Counted from the first letter of the stretch, positions 16,010-24,046 are shown. The stretch: 40,882 nt of DNA from CAYJAZ01 sp964370095 (GCA_964370095.1 CAYJHJ010000011.1:1-40882), one strand, 5' to 3'. Made by a program: numbers and translations. The notes: a model not told the origin generated them from the sequence alone.

Positions 16010-17662
16010 ATGTCAGAATTTATATTAAAAGAACAAACTCTGGGTGATTTGTTGCGTGAAACAGCAAAGAAAAACCCTGATCAAGAAGCAATACTTTATT
16101 ACGAACAAGATGTTCGCTATACTTGGAAAGAGTTTGATGAATGTGTAGATACTTTAGCTAAAGGTCTTATGGCTTTGGGCATAGAAAAAGGCGAAAAAGT
16201 TGCTATTTGGGCAACAAATGTTCCTCATTGGGTAACAATGATGTTTGCCACAGCAAGAATAGGTGCTGTTTTATTGACTGTGAACACATCTTACAGAGAT
16301 AATGAAATCAAATATTTATTAGAACAGTCAGACACTGAAACCTTCTGCGTTATCGAAGGCGTGCGCGACCATGATTTTATTTCAACTGTTTATTCAGTAA
16401 TACCTGAACTTCGCACAAATGGAAGAAAAGGGCTTCAAGTTGAAAGTTTGCCTAAATTAAAGCGTGTGATCTTTTTAGGAAGTGAAATACATAGAGGCAT
16501 GTATAATTTAGATGAAATATTTGCACTTGCCAAAGATATTTCTGAGGAAGAATATGAAAAAAGGCAAGCCTCTCTTTTACCGCATGAAGTGATCAATATG
16601 CAATATACTTCTGGAACAACAGGCTTTCCTAAGGGGGTTATGCTCACACATGCAGGCATATTAAATAATGGATACTATATTGGTAAAAACCAAAAATTAA
16701 CTTCAAAAGATAAAGTATGTATTCCTGTTCCTTTATTCCACTGCTTTGGTTGCGTGCTTGGAATTTTGGCTTGTATTAATCATGGTGCAAGCATGGTTAT
16801 CATTGAAGCATTTTCTCCTGTGCATGTGATGAGTGCTGTTGATCAAGAAAAATGCACGGCTTTATACGGTGTTCCCTCTATGTATCTTTCTATTTTAGAA
16901 CATAGGCTTTTCAATAAATTCAATTATTCTTCACTTCGCACCGGCATTATGTCAGGTGCTGTTTGCCCTGAACCTTTAATGCGTAGAGTGCTTGAAGAAT
17001 TAAATATGAAAGAAATTACAATACCTTATGGATTGACTGAGGCTTCTCCTGTAATGACAATGACAACAACAGAAGAAAAGTCTATGGATAATCGCTGCCA
17101 AACTGTTGGCACAGCCATGCCGGGTATTGAAGTTTGTATCTTTGATCCTGAAACAGGTGAAGTTCTTCCTCCTAATACAGCAGGCGAAGTGCGTTGCCGT
17201 GGATATAATGTAATGAAGGGCTATTATAAAATGCCAGAAGCAACAGCCTTGGCTATTGATAATGAGGGTTGGCTGCATACAGGTGATCTTGGCATTATGG
17301 ATGAAAATGGTTATCTTCGCATCACTGGCCGCATAAAAGATATGATTGTTCGTGGCGGTGAAAACATTTATCCGCGTGAAATTGAAGAATTTCTGCTTAA
17401 AATGCCTGAAATACATGACGTTCAAGTGGTGGGTATTCCATCAAAGAAATACGGCGAAGAAGTGGTTGCTTTTATCATTCCAAAGCCGGATACTGAAGTG
17501 CGCGCTTGCGATATCAGAGATTTTTGTCGCGGAAAAATCGCATGGCATAAAATTCCAAGGCATACAACTATTGTTGATTCTTTCCCTATGACAGCATCAG
17601 GGAAAATCCAAAAATATAAATTAAGAGAAGCAGGGGCACAGCTTTATTCGCATTTGGCTTAG
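16010..17662 (+). CDS. Long/medium-chain acyl-CoA synthetase (AMP-forming)
   Basis: A 550-residue adenylate-forming enzyme that activates a carboxylic acid, probably a fatty acid, to its CoA ester. The ATP loop TSGTTGFPKG is at 200-209. Later motifs are YGLTEASPV, the GWLHTGDLG and GRIKDMIVRGGENIYPREIE signatures of the hinge and C-terminal domain, and the catalytic lysine in TASGKIQKYKLRE near the C-terminus. It most resembles the fatty-acyl-CoA ligases of the FadD/ACSM group; the exact substrate cannot be read from sequence. It follows ribBA by 59 bp on the same strand and may share its transcript. Confidence 0.85.
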   Translation: MSEFILKEQTLGDLLRETAKKNPDQEAILYYEQDVRYTWKEFDECVDTLAKGLMALGIEKGEKVAIWATNVPHWVTMMFATARIGAVLLTVNTSYRDNEIKYLLEQSDTETFCVIEGVRDHDFISTVYSVIPELRTNGRKGLQVESLPKLKRVIFLGSEIHRGMYNLDEIFALAKDISEEEYEKRQASLLPHEVINMQYTSGTTGFPKGVMLTHAGILNNGYYIGKNQKLTSKDKVCIPVPLFHCFGCVLGILACINHGASMVIIEAFSPVHVMSAVDQEKCTALYGVPSMYLSILEHRLFNKFNYSSLRTGIMSGAVCPEPLMRRVLEELNMKEITIPYGLTEASPVMTMTTTEEKSMDNRCQTVGTAMPGIEVCIFDPETGEVLPPNTAGEVRCRGYNVMKGYYKMPEATALAIDNEGWLHTGDLGIMDENGYLRITGRIKDMIVRGGENIYPREIEEFLLKMPEIHDVQVVGIPSKKYGEEVVAFIIPKPDTEVRACDIRDFCRGKIAWHKIPRHTTIVDSFPMTASGKIQKYKLREAGAQLYSHLA

Positions 17663-17708
17663 TTATAAATTTTTATTATAATATTATAAAAGGCTTTATT
17701 GCAATAAC

Positions 17709-19076
17709 TTACTGAATTTTTGTTGTTGCAATAAGGCCATTTCTTTTAAATTCTTTTGTGTATAGGTAAAGAAAAGAAAAACAGATTATAAGTTGCAAGG
17801 CAGAAGCTAGTGGTGTTGATAAGCCAATCATAAAAAGGCTGGGATTTTCTTGTATACTCATGTAATAAGAAAAAGGAATACGCACTGCAAAAGCACCGAA
17901 AATGCCCACAAACATTGTTAAAGTTGTTTTGCCACAACCTGAGAAAAAGCCAAAAGATGAGAAAAGAAAAGAAGTAAGCAAGACATCAATAGAATAAGCT
18001 CTTAAATAAGCATAACCAGCTTGAATAACATCCGTATTATTTGTAAAAGCTTGAAGCAGAAAATCGCCGTGAAAAAAGGTGAAGTAAGCGGTTATAAGAC
18101 TTATGGAAAAACCTGTAGTGTATGAATATAATAAAACCCTCACGGCTCTTTGCATAGATCGAGCACCGTAATTTTGTGCTGTAACAGTTGATACTGCTTG
18201 TGCTAAAGAACCGGGTAAAAGCATAATAAAGCCGATAAGCCTGCCGGAAACCCCAAGGCCTGCCGAGGCTATAAGCCCTAGTGTATTAACTATGCCTGTG
18301 ATTGCAAGAAAAGAAAGGTTCACTAAAGCTTCTGAAAAAGCTAAAGGTAGGCCATATTTAATAATACTAAAACTTTCTTCTTTATGAAAAGCTATGTTTT
18401 TTAATCCAAAAACAAAGGGGAAAGTGCGTTTTTTAATTACAAGAAGAGAAAGAATCACGCTTATGGCTTGTGCCATAATAGTGGCTATAGCAGCACCTTT
18501 TGCACCTAAGTCAAAATAAGCTATCAATATAAAATCAAGTATAATATTTGCAATACAAGCAAAGAAAACCGTCATCAAAGGAGTTTTTGAATCGCCAAGC
18601 CCTCTGAAAATGGCACCTAATAAGTTGTAGCTGGTAATAAATAATACCCCTAAACCGCAGATAAAAATATAATCAACTGTATGCAAAAAAGCTTCTTCAG
18701 GAGCATTGACAAGCACTGAAATATCTTGTGCAAAAAAAGTAAATAAAAGAGTGCAAGAAATGCCAATAGTTGAAAATACGCAAATTCCACTTCCAATGAT
18801 ATTGCCAATTTTTTCAAGTTTGTTTGCACCTATGCTTTGCCCTAAAAGTATAGTTACGCTGATTGAAAAGCCCATCAAAATTGCTTGCAAAACCATTAAT
18901 ACTTGAGAGCCTGTTGCAACACCCGAAATATCTGCAGGTGTGGCAAATAAACCTACCATCATCAAGTCAACCGCACCGTACATAACTTGCAAAAACATTG
19001 CAAGCATAAGAGGTAGAGCAAATTTGATAAAAGGAATATAAAGTTTTCCTTGTGTGAAATTTGTAACACTTGACAT
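17709..19076 (-). CDS. MATE-family multidrug efflux transporter
   Basis: A 455-residue inner-membrane protein with about twelve hydrophobic segments. Family features include PLMLAMFLQVMYGAVDLMMVG at the first helix, the loop FRGLGDSKTPLM near residues 160-171 and the second-half counterpart FGFFSGCGKTTLTMFVG. MATE proteins export drugs or metabolites using H+ or Na+ gradients; the substrate is unknown. GAGGGG lies 6 bases before the ATG. It converges on the acyl-CoA synthetase gene 46 bp away and diverges from the diguanylate cyclase gene across a 324-bp spacer. Confidence 0.9.
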   Translation of the reverse strand: MSSVTNFTQGKLYIPFIKFALPLMLAMFLQVMYGAVDLMMVGLFATPADISGVATGSQVLMVLQAILMGFSISVTILLGQSIGANKLEKIGNIIGSGICVFSTIGISCTLLFTFFAQDISVLVNAPEEAFLHTVDYIFICGLGVLFITSYNLLGAIFRGLGDSKTPLMTVFFACIANIILDFILIAYFDLGAKGAAIATIMAQAISVILSLLVIKKRTFPFVFGLKNIAFHKEESFSIIKYGLPLAFSEALVNLSFLAITGIVNTLGLIASAGLGVSGRLIGFIMLLPGSLAQAVSTVTAQNYGARSMQRAVRVLLYSYTTGFSISLITAYFTFFHGDFLLQAFTNNTDVIQAGYAYLRAYSIDVLLTSFLFSSFGFFSGCGKTTLTMFVGIFGAFAVRIPFSYYMSIQENPSLFMIGLSTPLASALQLIICFSFLYLYTKEFKRNGLIATTKIQ

Positions 19077-19240
19077 ATTATCCCCTCAGCAGAAAATCTA
19101 AAAATATAAATTATATATCTTGAGAAGAGATTATATAGAAAAGTTAAAGAGCAAAGTCAAGCAATAAAGTTTAAAAAATATATATTATTATATAAATATA
19201 AATATTTAAAATAAAAAATAAAATAAAAAGCTGCATGACA

Positions 19241-19256
19241 TGTGATAAAAATCACG
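19241..19256. promoter_or_regulatory. CRP/FNR-family-like palindromic site
   Basis: The sequence TGTGATAAAAATCACG fits the CRP consensus TGTGA-N6-TCACA at nine of ten half-site positions. It lies 45 bp upstream of a -35 box for the diguanylate cyclase gene and 165 bp upstream of the MATE start codon. The rest of the 324-bp spacer (19077-19400) is very A+T rich with no gene visible. Confidence 0.55.
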
Positions 19257-19300
19257 TTTTATGTAATGGGCTAATATATTTATTTTATAAAGAAAAATAC

Positions 19301-19329
19301 TTGCACTTTTTTGCATTGTATAGTATTCT
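19301..19329 (+). promoter_or_regulatory. Candidate sigma-70-type promoter of the diguanylate cyclase gene
   Basis: TTGCAC (19301-19306), a 17-bp spacer, then TATTCT (19324-19329). Transcription would start near 19336, giving an untranslated leader of about 65 bases ahead of the ATG at 19401. Confidence 0.5.
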
Positions 19330-19400
19330 TAAAAAAACAATTTTTAATTGTTTTGTTCCATAACGTGTTGTAGAGTTTGAAATTTTTGGGGGATAATTAA

Positions 19401-21344
19401 ATGAATATACAAAATTCCTTTCTAGACGGTGAAAACCATTCGCTTAAAGCCGTTTTACACTCTCAAGAAACTCTTTTTCAAATAATTGAATCTATGCCTT
19501 TATATATGAATTTGTGGAACAGTAAAACTGAAAATGTTATGTGTAATAGCAGGGTAAAAGATTTGTTTGGAATTGAATCAGAAGAACAATATCTTAATGA
19601 TTTTTATAAATTTTCACCTGAATTTCAGCCTGATGGAAGGCCTTCAATCAGTGCGGCGCATGAGTATATAGATCAAGCTCGTGAAAATGGTGGAATTGTT
19701 TTTAATTGGTTGCATTGTGATATAAATAAAGAAGAAATTCCTGCTGAAATTACACTAAAACTTTTACCCATCAGTGATGAAAATGGTAATCCTTTTTTAG
19801 TGGGCTTTATTCGTGATCTTCGTTCAACTCTTTTAGAAACGCAAAAAACTGCACATTTTGACGATTTTTACTTTAACCAGCTTTCTGATAAAATAATATT
19901 TTCTATTCTTGCTGAATTTTCTGATGAGTGTTTCTTTGTTTATGAAATTGAAACTTCTTACTTGCAGTGCTTTGGTAAAGGGCGTGAAATACTTGAGCTT
20001 CCTAGTGAGAAGATTGAAGTTCCGCAAAATAATATTTTTAAAAAACTTATTTATCCTGAAGATTTATATATTTTAGAACAATTAATTGCTTCAACACAAA
20101 AAGGCTATGTTCGCCCTTGTGATTTGCGAATTGTTATGCCTGATAGTTCAATACGTTATCATAAAGTTGTTTATAATATAATTAAAGACAGCAAAGGTGA
20201 TCCCAAATATTCAACAGGCAAAATTTTGGATATTCATGAGCAAAAATCTTTTGAAGCTCTTTCTCAAAGAGATTTGCTTACAAATTGTTACAATAAAATA
20301 ACTTCTGAAAATTTAATTCAAAAAGTCTTTTTGGAAGATTACGAAACTATGCATAGCTTACTTATCATTGATATTGATAACTTCAAGTCGATAAATGATA
20401 ATTTGGGGCATCATTTTGGTGATTTAGTTTTAAAAGAAATTGGTGAAAAGCTGCATAAAAATTTTAGAGACCTTGATATTGTAGGCCGTATTGGCGGAGA
20501 TGAGTTTATTGTTTTGATAAAAGAAGCAAGTTCTTTAGAAATTGTTAAAAAAAGGGCAGAGGTTATTTCAAAAGCCCTTCGTTGCACATATTCAAGTGAA
20601 CATCATGAATATAAAATATCCGGCAGCATAGGCATTGCCATGTATCCTAAGGATGGCAAATCATTTGAAGAGTTATATAAAGCTGCTGATAAGGCTTTAT
20701 ATAAGTCAAAATCAGATGGGAAAGATAGATATACTTTTTATTCAGATGAACTTATAAATGAAAATGTTAAAAATCTTACTATCCTTGAAAATGCAAACAG
20801 AATGGCAAATACTTATTTTGATTCAGAGCTGGTTTCTACTGTGTTTGACTTAATGTATGAAACAACAGATGTAAACTTTGCTATTAATGCTGTTTTACAG
20901 CGCATTGGCTTGGCTTATAAGCTTGATAGATGCTATCTTTATGAGAGTGTAGATGAAGGTGAAAATTATAGAGTAAACTTTGAATGGTGTAATGAAGGTA
21001 TACCAAAAGAAAAAGATTTATTGAAAAAGATGTCAAAAGATGAATACAGTGAATTTTTTGATGCTTTAATTGAATCTAATTTAATATATTCCAATGATAT
21101 TGATACGATAGAGGATAAAGATTTTTATAAAGCAGTTAAAAAAAGAGGCGTTAAAGCATATCTTCACCTACAGATAAAAAATAAAGATTCCTCACGTTTG
21201 CTTTTAGGCTTGGAAGATTGCACAAGCGCAAGAAATTGGTCTGAAAAAGATATAAATAGTTTAACTTATGCTTTAAAAATGATATCTATATTTTTATTTG
21301 CTGATAGCATTGTGCGCAAAGAATGTACCATAAAAAAGAGTTGA
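19401..21344 (+). CDS. PAS-GGDEF-GAF diguanylate cyclase
   Basis: A 647-residue protein expected to make cyclic di-GMP from two GTP. An N-terminal PAS-like segment spans about 22-145 and a second sensory segment about 165-280. The GGDEF domain spans about 285-450 with the intact active-site motif GGDEF at 365-369. The product-inhibition I-site RDLD lies at 356-359, exactly five residues ahead. The C-terminal third (about 470-640) looks like a GAF domain. No EAL domain and no TM segment are visible, so it appears cytosolic. GGGGGA lies before the ATG. It is divergent from the MATE gene. The output target is unknown; the secretion locus beginning 2.9 kb downstream is a possible one. Confidence 0.88.
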   Translation: MNIQNSFLDGENHSLKAVLHSQETLFQIIESMPLYMNLWNSKTENVMCNSRVKDLFGIESEEQYLNDFYKFSPEFQPDGRPSISAAHEYIDQARENGGIVFNWLHCDINKEEIPAEITLKLLPISDENGNPFLVGFIRDLRSTLLETQKTAHFDDFYFNQLSDKIIFSILAEFSDECFFVYEIETSYLQCFGKGREILELPSEKIEVPQNNIFKKLIYPEDLYILEQLIASTQKGYVRPCDLRIVMPDSSIRYHKVVYNIIKDSKGDPKYSTGKILDIHEQKSFEALSQRDLLTNCYNKITSENLIQKVFLEDYETMHSLLIIDIDNFKSINDNLGHHFGDLVLKEIGEKLHKNFRDLDIVGRIGGDEFIVLIKEASSLEIVKKRAEVISKALRCTYSSEHHEYKISGSIGIAMYPKDGKSFEELYKAADKALYKSKSDGKDRYTFYSDELINENVKNLTILENANRMANTYFDSELVSTVFDLMYETTDVNFAINAVLQRIGLAYKLDRCYLYESVDEGENYRVNFEWCNEGIPKEKDLLKKMSKDEYSEFFDALIESNLIYSNDIDTIEDKDFYKAVKKRGVKAYLHLQIKNKDSSRLLLGLEDCTSARNWSEKDINSLTYALKMISIFLFADSIVRKECTIKKS

Positions 21345-21380
21345 ATAAAGGTATATTCATCTGTGGTATTTATTCTAAAG

Positions 21381-21390
21381 NNNNNNNNNN
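21381..21390. other. Assembly gap (10 N)
   Basis: Ten N of probably arbitrary length. The flanks are CTAAAG on the left and CTTTAT on the right, which are mutually inverted, so a hairpin such as a shared terminator may have broken the assembly here. It truncates the metalloprotease gene. Confidence 0.95.
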
Positions 21391-22417
21391 CTTTATCTAT
21401 GGCTTTGATAACATAAGGATTATTTCTTTTGTGTAGCCTTTCTTGTTTAGTCCATTCAGTAAAATTATATTCTTTCTCAATTTCTTTTTCAATATGATGT
21501 AAATTTTCTAAAAAGAGTTTGATAAGTTTTGCACCTGCAAGCTTTGTATCTTGAAAAAGAGCTGTGCCGTCACTATATTTTACTTTATAAATTGGATCTT
21601 TATTTTCTAGCTTTAAATGTGTGTTTTTACCAAATTGAAAGCTAAAAGGAATCCAAAAAAACTTGCCTGCATCATAGCTTAAAGTTTGCACATGATTTAG
21701 TATATCTTTGTTCTTTTTTATTTCATAATAATTCCAGCGTGGATTTTTATTAAAATTTTTATCAAGCAAAGCATCTTCTGCCCATCTTGCTAAGCCTTCA
21801 AGATACCACAAATTCTTAATCTTTGTTTGACTGTTTTGAATAATATGAAAATATTCATGCGTTACTGTTGAAGAAGATTTAAAATTAAAGCCTTTTGATA
21901 AATAAATATGTATAGCTTTTACGCCTTCAGGTTTTAAAAGAGCTTGCTGGGGTTCGTCTAATGCAATGCCGTTTGCACCTTTGAGCTCGTCACTTTTTAA
22001 TATATACATATCAATGGTTTCAACATCTTTATAGTGTTTTAATCCCACAGGGTTTTCAAAGCCAATGATAGTGCAAAAAATATGTTCACTTGCCCACAAC
22101 TGCTTCATCACATCTTCAACATAATCAGGCACATCATTTTTATCATTATCTGTTAAAATTACTTGATTAGGGCCTTTTGTATAGTAAAAAACGCGGAAAT
22201 TGCCATTTTCATATAAGCGCAAGTCATCAATGGGCGTTTCTTGGTCAAGCCCTTTCCATGCCTCATGAGAGAGCTCTTCTTTGTTATGATTTTCAATTGA
22301 GTTGGCATTTGAAATATTTTGAAATAAGAAGAAGACAATCAAAAGAATAAAGAAAAATATTTGTAAAGGAAAACTTTTTTTGTAAGGACTGTATTTGTTA
22401 TTATTTTTATTAAACAC
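21391..22417 (-). CDS. HEXXH zinc metalloprotease-like exported protein, 3' end lost in gap
   Basis: About 342 residues are visible. An N-terminal signal peptide or membrane anchor spans about 18-37. A segment with FRVFYYTKGPNQV and DNDKNDVPDYVEDV (about 74-103) matches the entry region of putative metalloproteases of the MXAN_6640 kind. The zinc motif is HEYFH at 187-191, with Glu207 in YLEGLARWAED as likely third ligand, a gluzincin arrangement. It should act outside the cytoplasm. The C-terminus is uncertain: reading through the N run into the antisense of the cyclase gene gives an unconvincing tail. No cleavage target can be named. It lies downstream of trpB behind a stable hairpin. Confidence 0.75.
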
Positions 22418-22579
22418 GATATTTACCTGATGTTATCTATAAAATTTATGCTTGTAGCCATGATACAAGTAATTAAAATAATACTAATTTTTTATCTTCA
22501 TGTCAAGTTTTGAATAAAAAAGATGGAAATGAATGTATTTACTTTTGGATAGTTTGAAAAAATTCATAAAGCTTATACT

Positions 22580-22623
22580 CAAGTAGCCCCCTTTACTGAC
22601 CATATAGTAAAGGGGGCTACTTG
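22580..22623. terminator. 18-bp perfect inverted repeat between trpB and the metalloprotease gene
   Basis: CAAGTAGCCCCCTTTACT (22580-22597) and its exact complement (22606-22623) enclose an 8-base loop. It lies 49 bp after the trpB stop. Neither side has a strong T-run, so it may be a terminator, an mRNA-end-protecting hairpin or a palindromic element. Termination of trpB is the simplest reading. Confidence 0.55.
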
Positions 22624-22672
22624 AATTATTTAAAAAGGATTTGTTTATATTTGCAAAAACTAGTTATAATAG

Positions 22673-23386
22673 CTAATTGCTCATTTTGATAAGTTGATCC
22701 ATATCTTTATCACCACGCCCTGAAAGAGAAATGAGAATATTGGTTTCTTTTGAAAGTGTTGGGGCAATTTTCATGGCATGAGCCAAAGCATGGGAAGATT
22801 CAAGGGCAGGTATAATTCCTTCCATTCTTGAAAGTGCCTTTAAAGCTTCAATAGCTTCTTTATCACTTACAGTTGCAAAAGATGCTCTGCCAATGTCTTT
22901 AAGGTGTGAAAGTTCAGGCGAAACTCCAGGATAATCTAATCCGGCTGAAATTGAATGAACAGAAGCTGCTTCACCGTATTCATCTTGTAAAAGATATGAA
23001 TAAAAGCCATGTAAGGTGCCCGGTTTTCCGTGTGTGAGAGGTGCAGCATGCTGGCCTAGTTCATCGCCAATACCACCTGGTTCAACGCCAACAATTTTTA
23101 CATTTGGATCATTAATAAATTCTGCAAACATTCCTATAGCGTTTGAACCGCCACCAACACAAGCCATAACAATATCAGGAAGTTTATTTTCCATTTCTTG
23201 AAATTGCTCTCTTGCTTCGCGTGAAATGATTGACTGGAAAAAACGCACCATGCTAGGATAAGGGTGAGGACCAACCGCTGACCCAAGAAGATAAAAAGCA
23301 TCAGTGTGAGTTGCATATTCCATCAAAGCTTCATCAACAGCTTCTTTTAAAGTGCGTTGCCCTGACATGGCAGCAACCACTTCAGC
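22673..23386 (-). CDS. trpB: Tryptophan synthase beta chain, C-terminal part (after gap)
   Basis: The 237 residues after the N gap continue TrpB directly (AEVVAAMSGQRTLKEAVDEA). They include LLGSAVGPHPYPSMV, the PLP-phosphate loop GGGSNAIGMF, and SLSGRGDKD near the C-terminus. TrpB joins indole to serine. The gene is complete at this end. No trpA or other trp gene follows; the next gene is a metalloprotease behind an 18-bp palindrome. About five residues are missing between the two halves, so the real gap is probably about 13 bases. Confidence 0.9.
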   Translation of the reverse strand, partial: AEVVAAMSGQRTLKEAVDEALMEYATHTDAFYLLGSAVGPHPYPSMVRFFQSIISREAREQFQEMENKLPDIVMACVGGGSNAIGMFAEFINDPNVKIVGVEPGGIGDELGQHAAPLTHGKPGTLHGFYSYLLQDEYGEAASVHSISAGLDYPGVSPELSHLKDIGRASFATVSDKEAIEALKALSRMEGIIPALESSHALAHAMKIAPTLSKETNILISLSGRGDKDMDQLIKMSN

Positions 23387-23396
23387 NNNNNNNNNN
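23387..23396. other. Assembly gap (10 N) inside trpB
   Basis: Ten N between the codons for RM (incomplete Met) and AEVV. TrpB proteins usually have RMKLLGAEV here, so 13 bases would restore the frame. Confidence 0.95.
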
Positions 23397-23401
23397 ATGC
23401 G

Positions 23402-23839
23402 TTAGAGATTAAGTTCTTGTCTTTTCATGTCTTCTTCGCCCATAAAAATTGTACAGGACATTCCAAATAAAGCTGCAACCGCAGCTGTTGCCACGCCGTG
23501 TTGCCCTGCGCCGGTTTCAGCTATAATGCGTTTTTTGCCCATACGTTTAGCAAGCAAAATCTGCCCAACACAGTTGTTGCCTTTATGAGCTCCTAAATGG
23601 TTTAAGTCTTCTCTTTTTAGAAAAATGCGTGCGCCGCCAAGTTCTTCAGTTAACCTACTACAGTAAAAAACAGGGGTTGGTCTTCCTAGATAATGCTTAT
23701 TATAGTATGCCAATTCCTCTAAAAATTCAGGATCGTCTTTATACTTTTTAAAAGCGTTGGCAAGTTCTTGCAATGGTTTTTCAAGTGGTTCTGGCACAAA
23801 AGTGCCGCCAAAATTTCCGAAGTATCCCTCTTTAGACAT
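23402..23839 (-). pseudogene. trpB: Tryptophan synthase beta chain, N-terminal part ending in an in-frame stop
   Basis: This part encodes the first 145 residues of TrpB, with GNFGGTFVPEPL, the PLP lysine in LNHLGAHKGNN (the family usually has GAHKINN) and ETGAGQHGVATA. It ends at LNL followed by TAA (23402-23404) and then codons for Arg-Met in the same frame, where relatives have LNV-Phe/Tyr-Arg-Met. The stop therefore replaces one aromatic codon. Being six bases from a contig edge, it may be an assembly error or a real nonsense mutation. The ATG at 23839 is 9 bases after AAGG; the ATG at 23848 overlaps that site. Confidence 0.8.
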
Positions 23840-23878
23840 GATGTTCATCCTTTTTGTTTGTAAACAGTCGAATGAAAC

Positions 23879-23955
23879 AAAAAAAAAGCGGTCTCACTCG
23901 ACCGCCTACGTTAATTCAAATTATTTTGAAAATTTACACAACTATAGAAGCGGCC
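23879..23955 (-). promoter_or_regulatory. trp attenuator: antiterminator and terminator hairpins
   Basis: On the minus strand the terminator is GCGGTC (900-905 of 23xxx) paired with GACCGC (888-893) over a 6-base loop, followed by nine T (23879-23887). The competing antiterminator pairs GGCCGCTT (23948-23955) with AGGCGGTC (23900-23907), eight pairs including two G-U, which sequesters the terminator's 5' arm. A protector pairing of GGAGCTGCTT with AGGCCGCTTC (nine of ten) lies just after the Trp codons. These are the classic 1:2, 2:3 and 3:4 structures of ribosome-mediated attenuation. Confidence 0.9.
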
Positions 23956-23957
23956 TT

Positions 23958-24011
23958 TTATAAGCAGCTCCACCACCAATTCATGTTTGTGTTTAAGTAT
24001 AAATTTCTCAT
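23958..24011 (-). CDS. trpL: trp leader peptide (TrpL)
   Basis: A 17-codon open frame, MRNLYLNTNMNWWWSCL, with three consecutive TGG codons at 23970-23978 and a stop just before the antiterminator arm. Ribosome stalling at these Trp codons when tryptophan is scarce would free the downstream region to form the antiterminator. No Shine-Dalgarno site precedes the ATG, and the predicted transcription start coincides with its A, so it may be translated as a leaderless message, as reported for trpL in Sinorhizobium. A second in-frame ATG at 23984 would give the shorter MNWWWSCL. Confidence 0.85.
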   Translation of the reverse strand: MRNLYLNTNMNWWWSCL

Positions 24012-24017
24012 GGCTTT

Positions 24018-24046
24018 TTTATTTCAGATAAAGCAAGTTTTGTCAA
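24018..24046 (-). promoter_or_regulatory. Promoter of the trpL-trpB transcript
   Basis: TTGACA (24041-24046), 17 bp, then AATAAA (24018-24023) on the minus strand. Six bases later comes the A of the trpL ATG at 24011, the expected start point of transcription. The -35 is perfect and the -10 only partial. Confidence 0.6.

Noticed and set aside
17000..17425. A 141-codon open frame on the minus strand
   Set aside because: It is antisense to the conserved C-terminal part of the acyl-CoA synthetase.
19300..19316. A sigma-54 promoter (TTGCAC and TTGCA)
   Set aside because: The invariant GG of the -24 element is TT here; the sigma-70 reading with 17-bp spacing fits better.
21266..21390. Continuation of the metalloprotease frame through the N run into 21266
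   Set aside because: The gap length is unknown, so the frame is arbitrary, and the tail is antisense to the end of the diguanylate cyclase gene.
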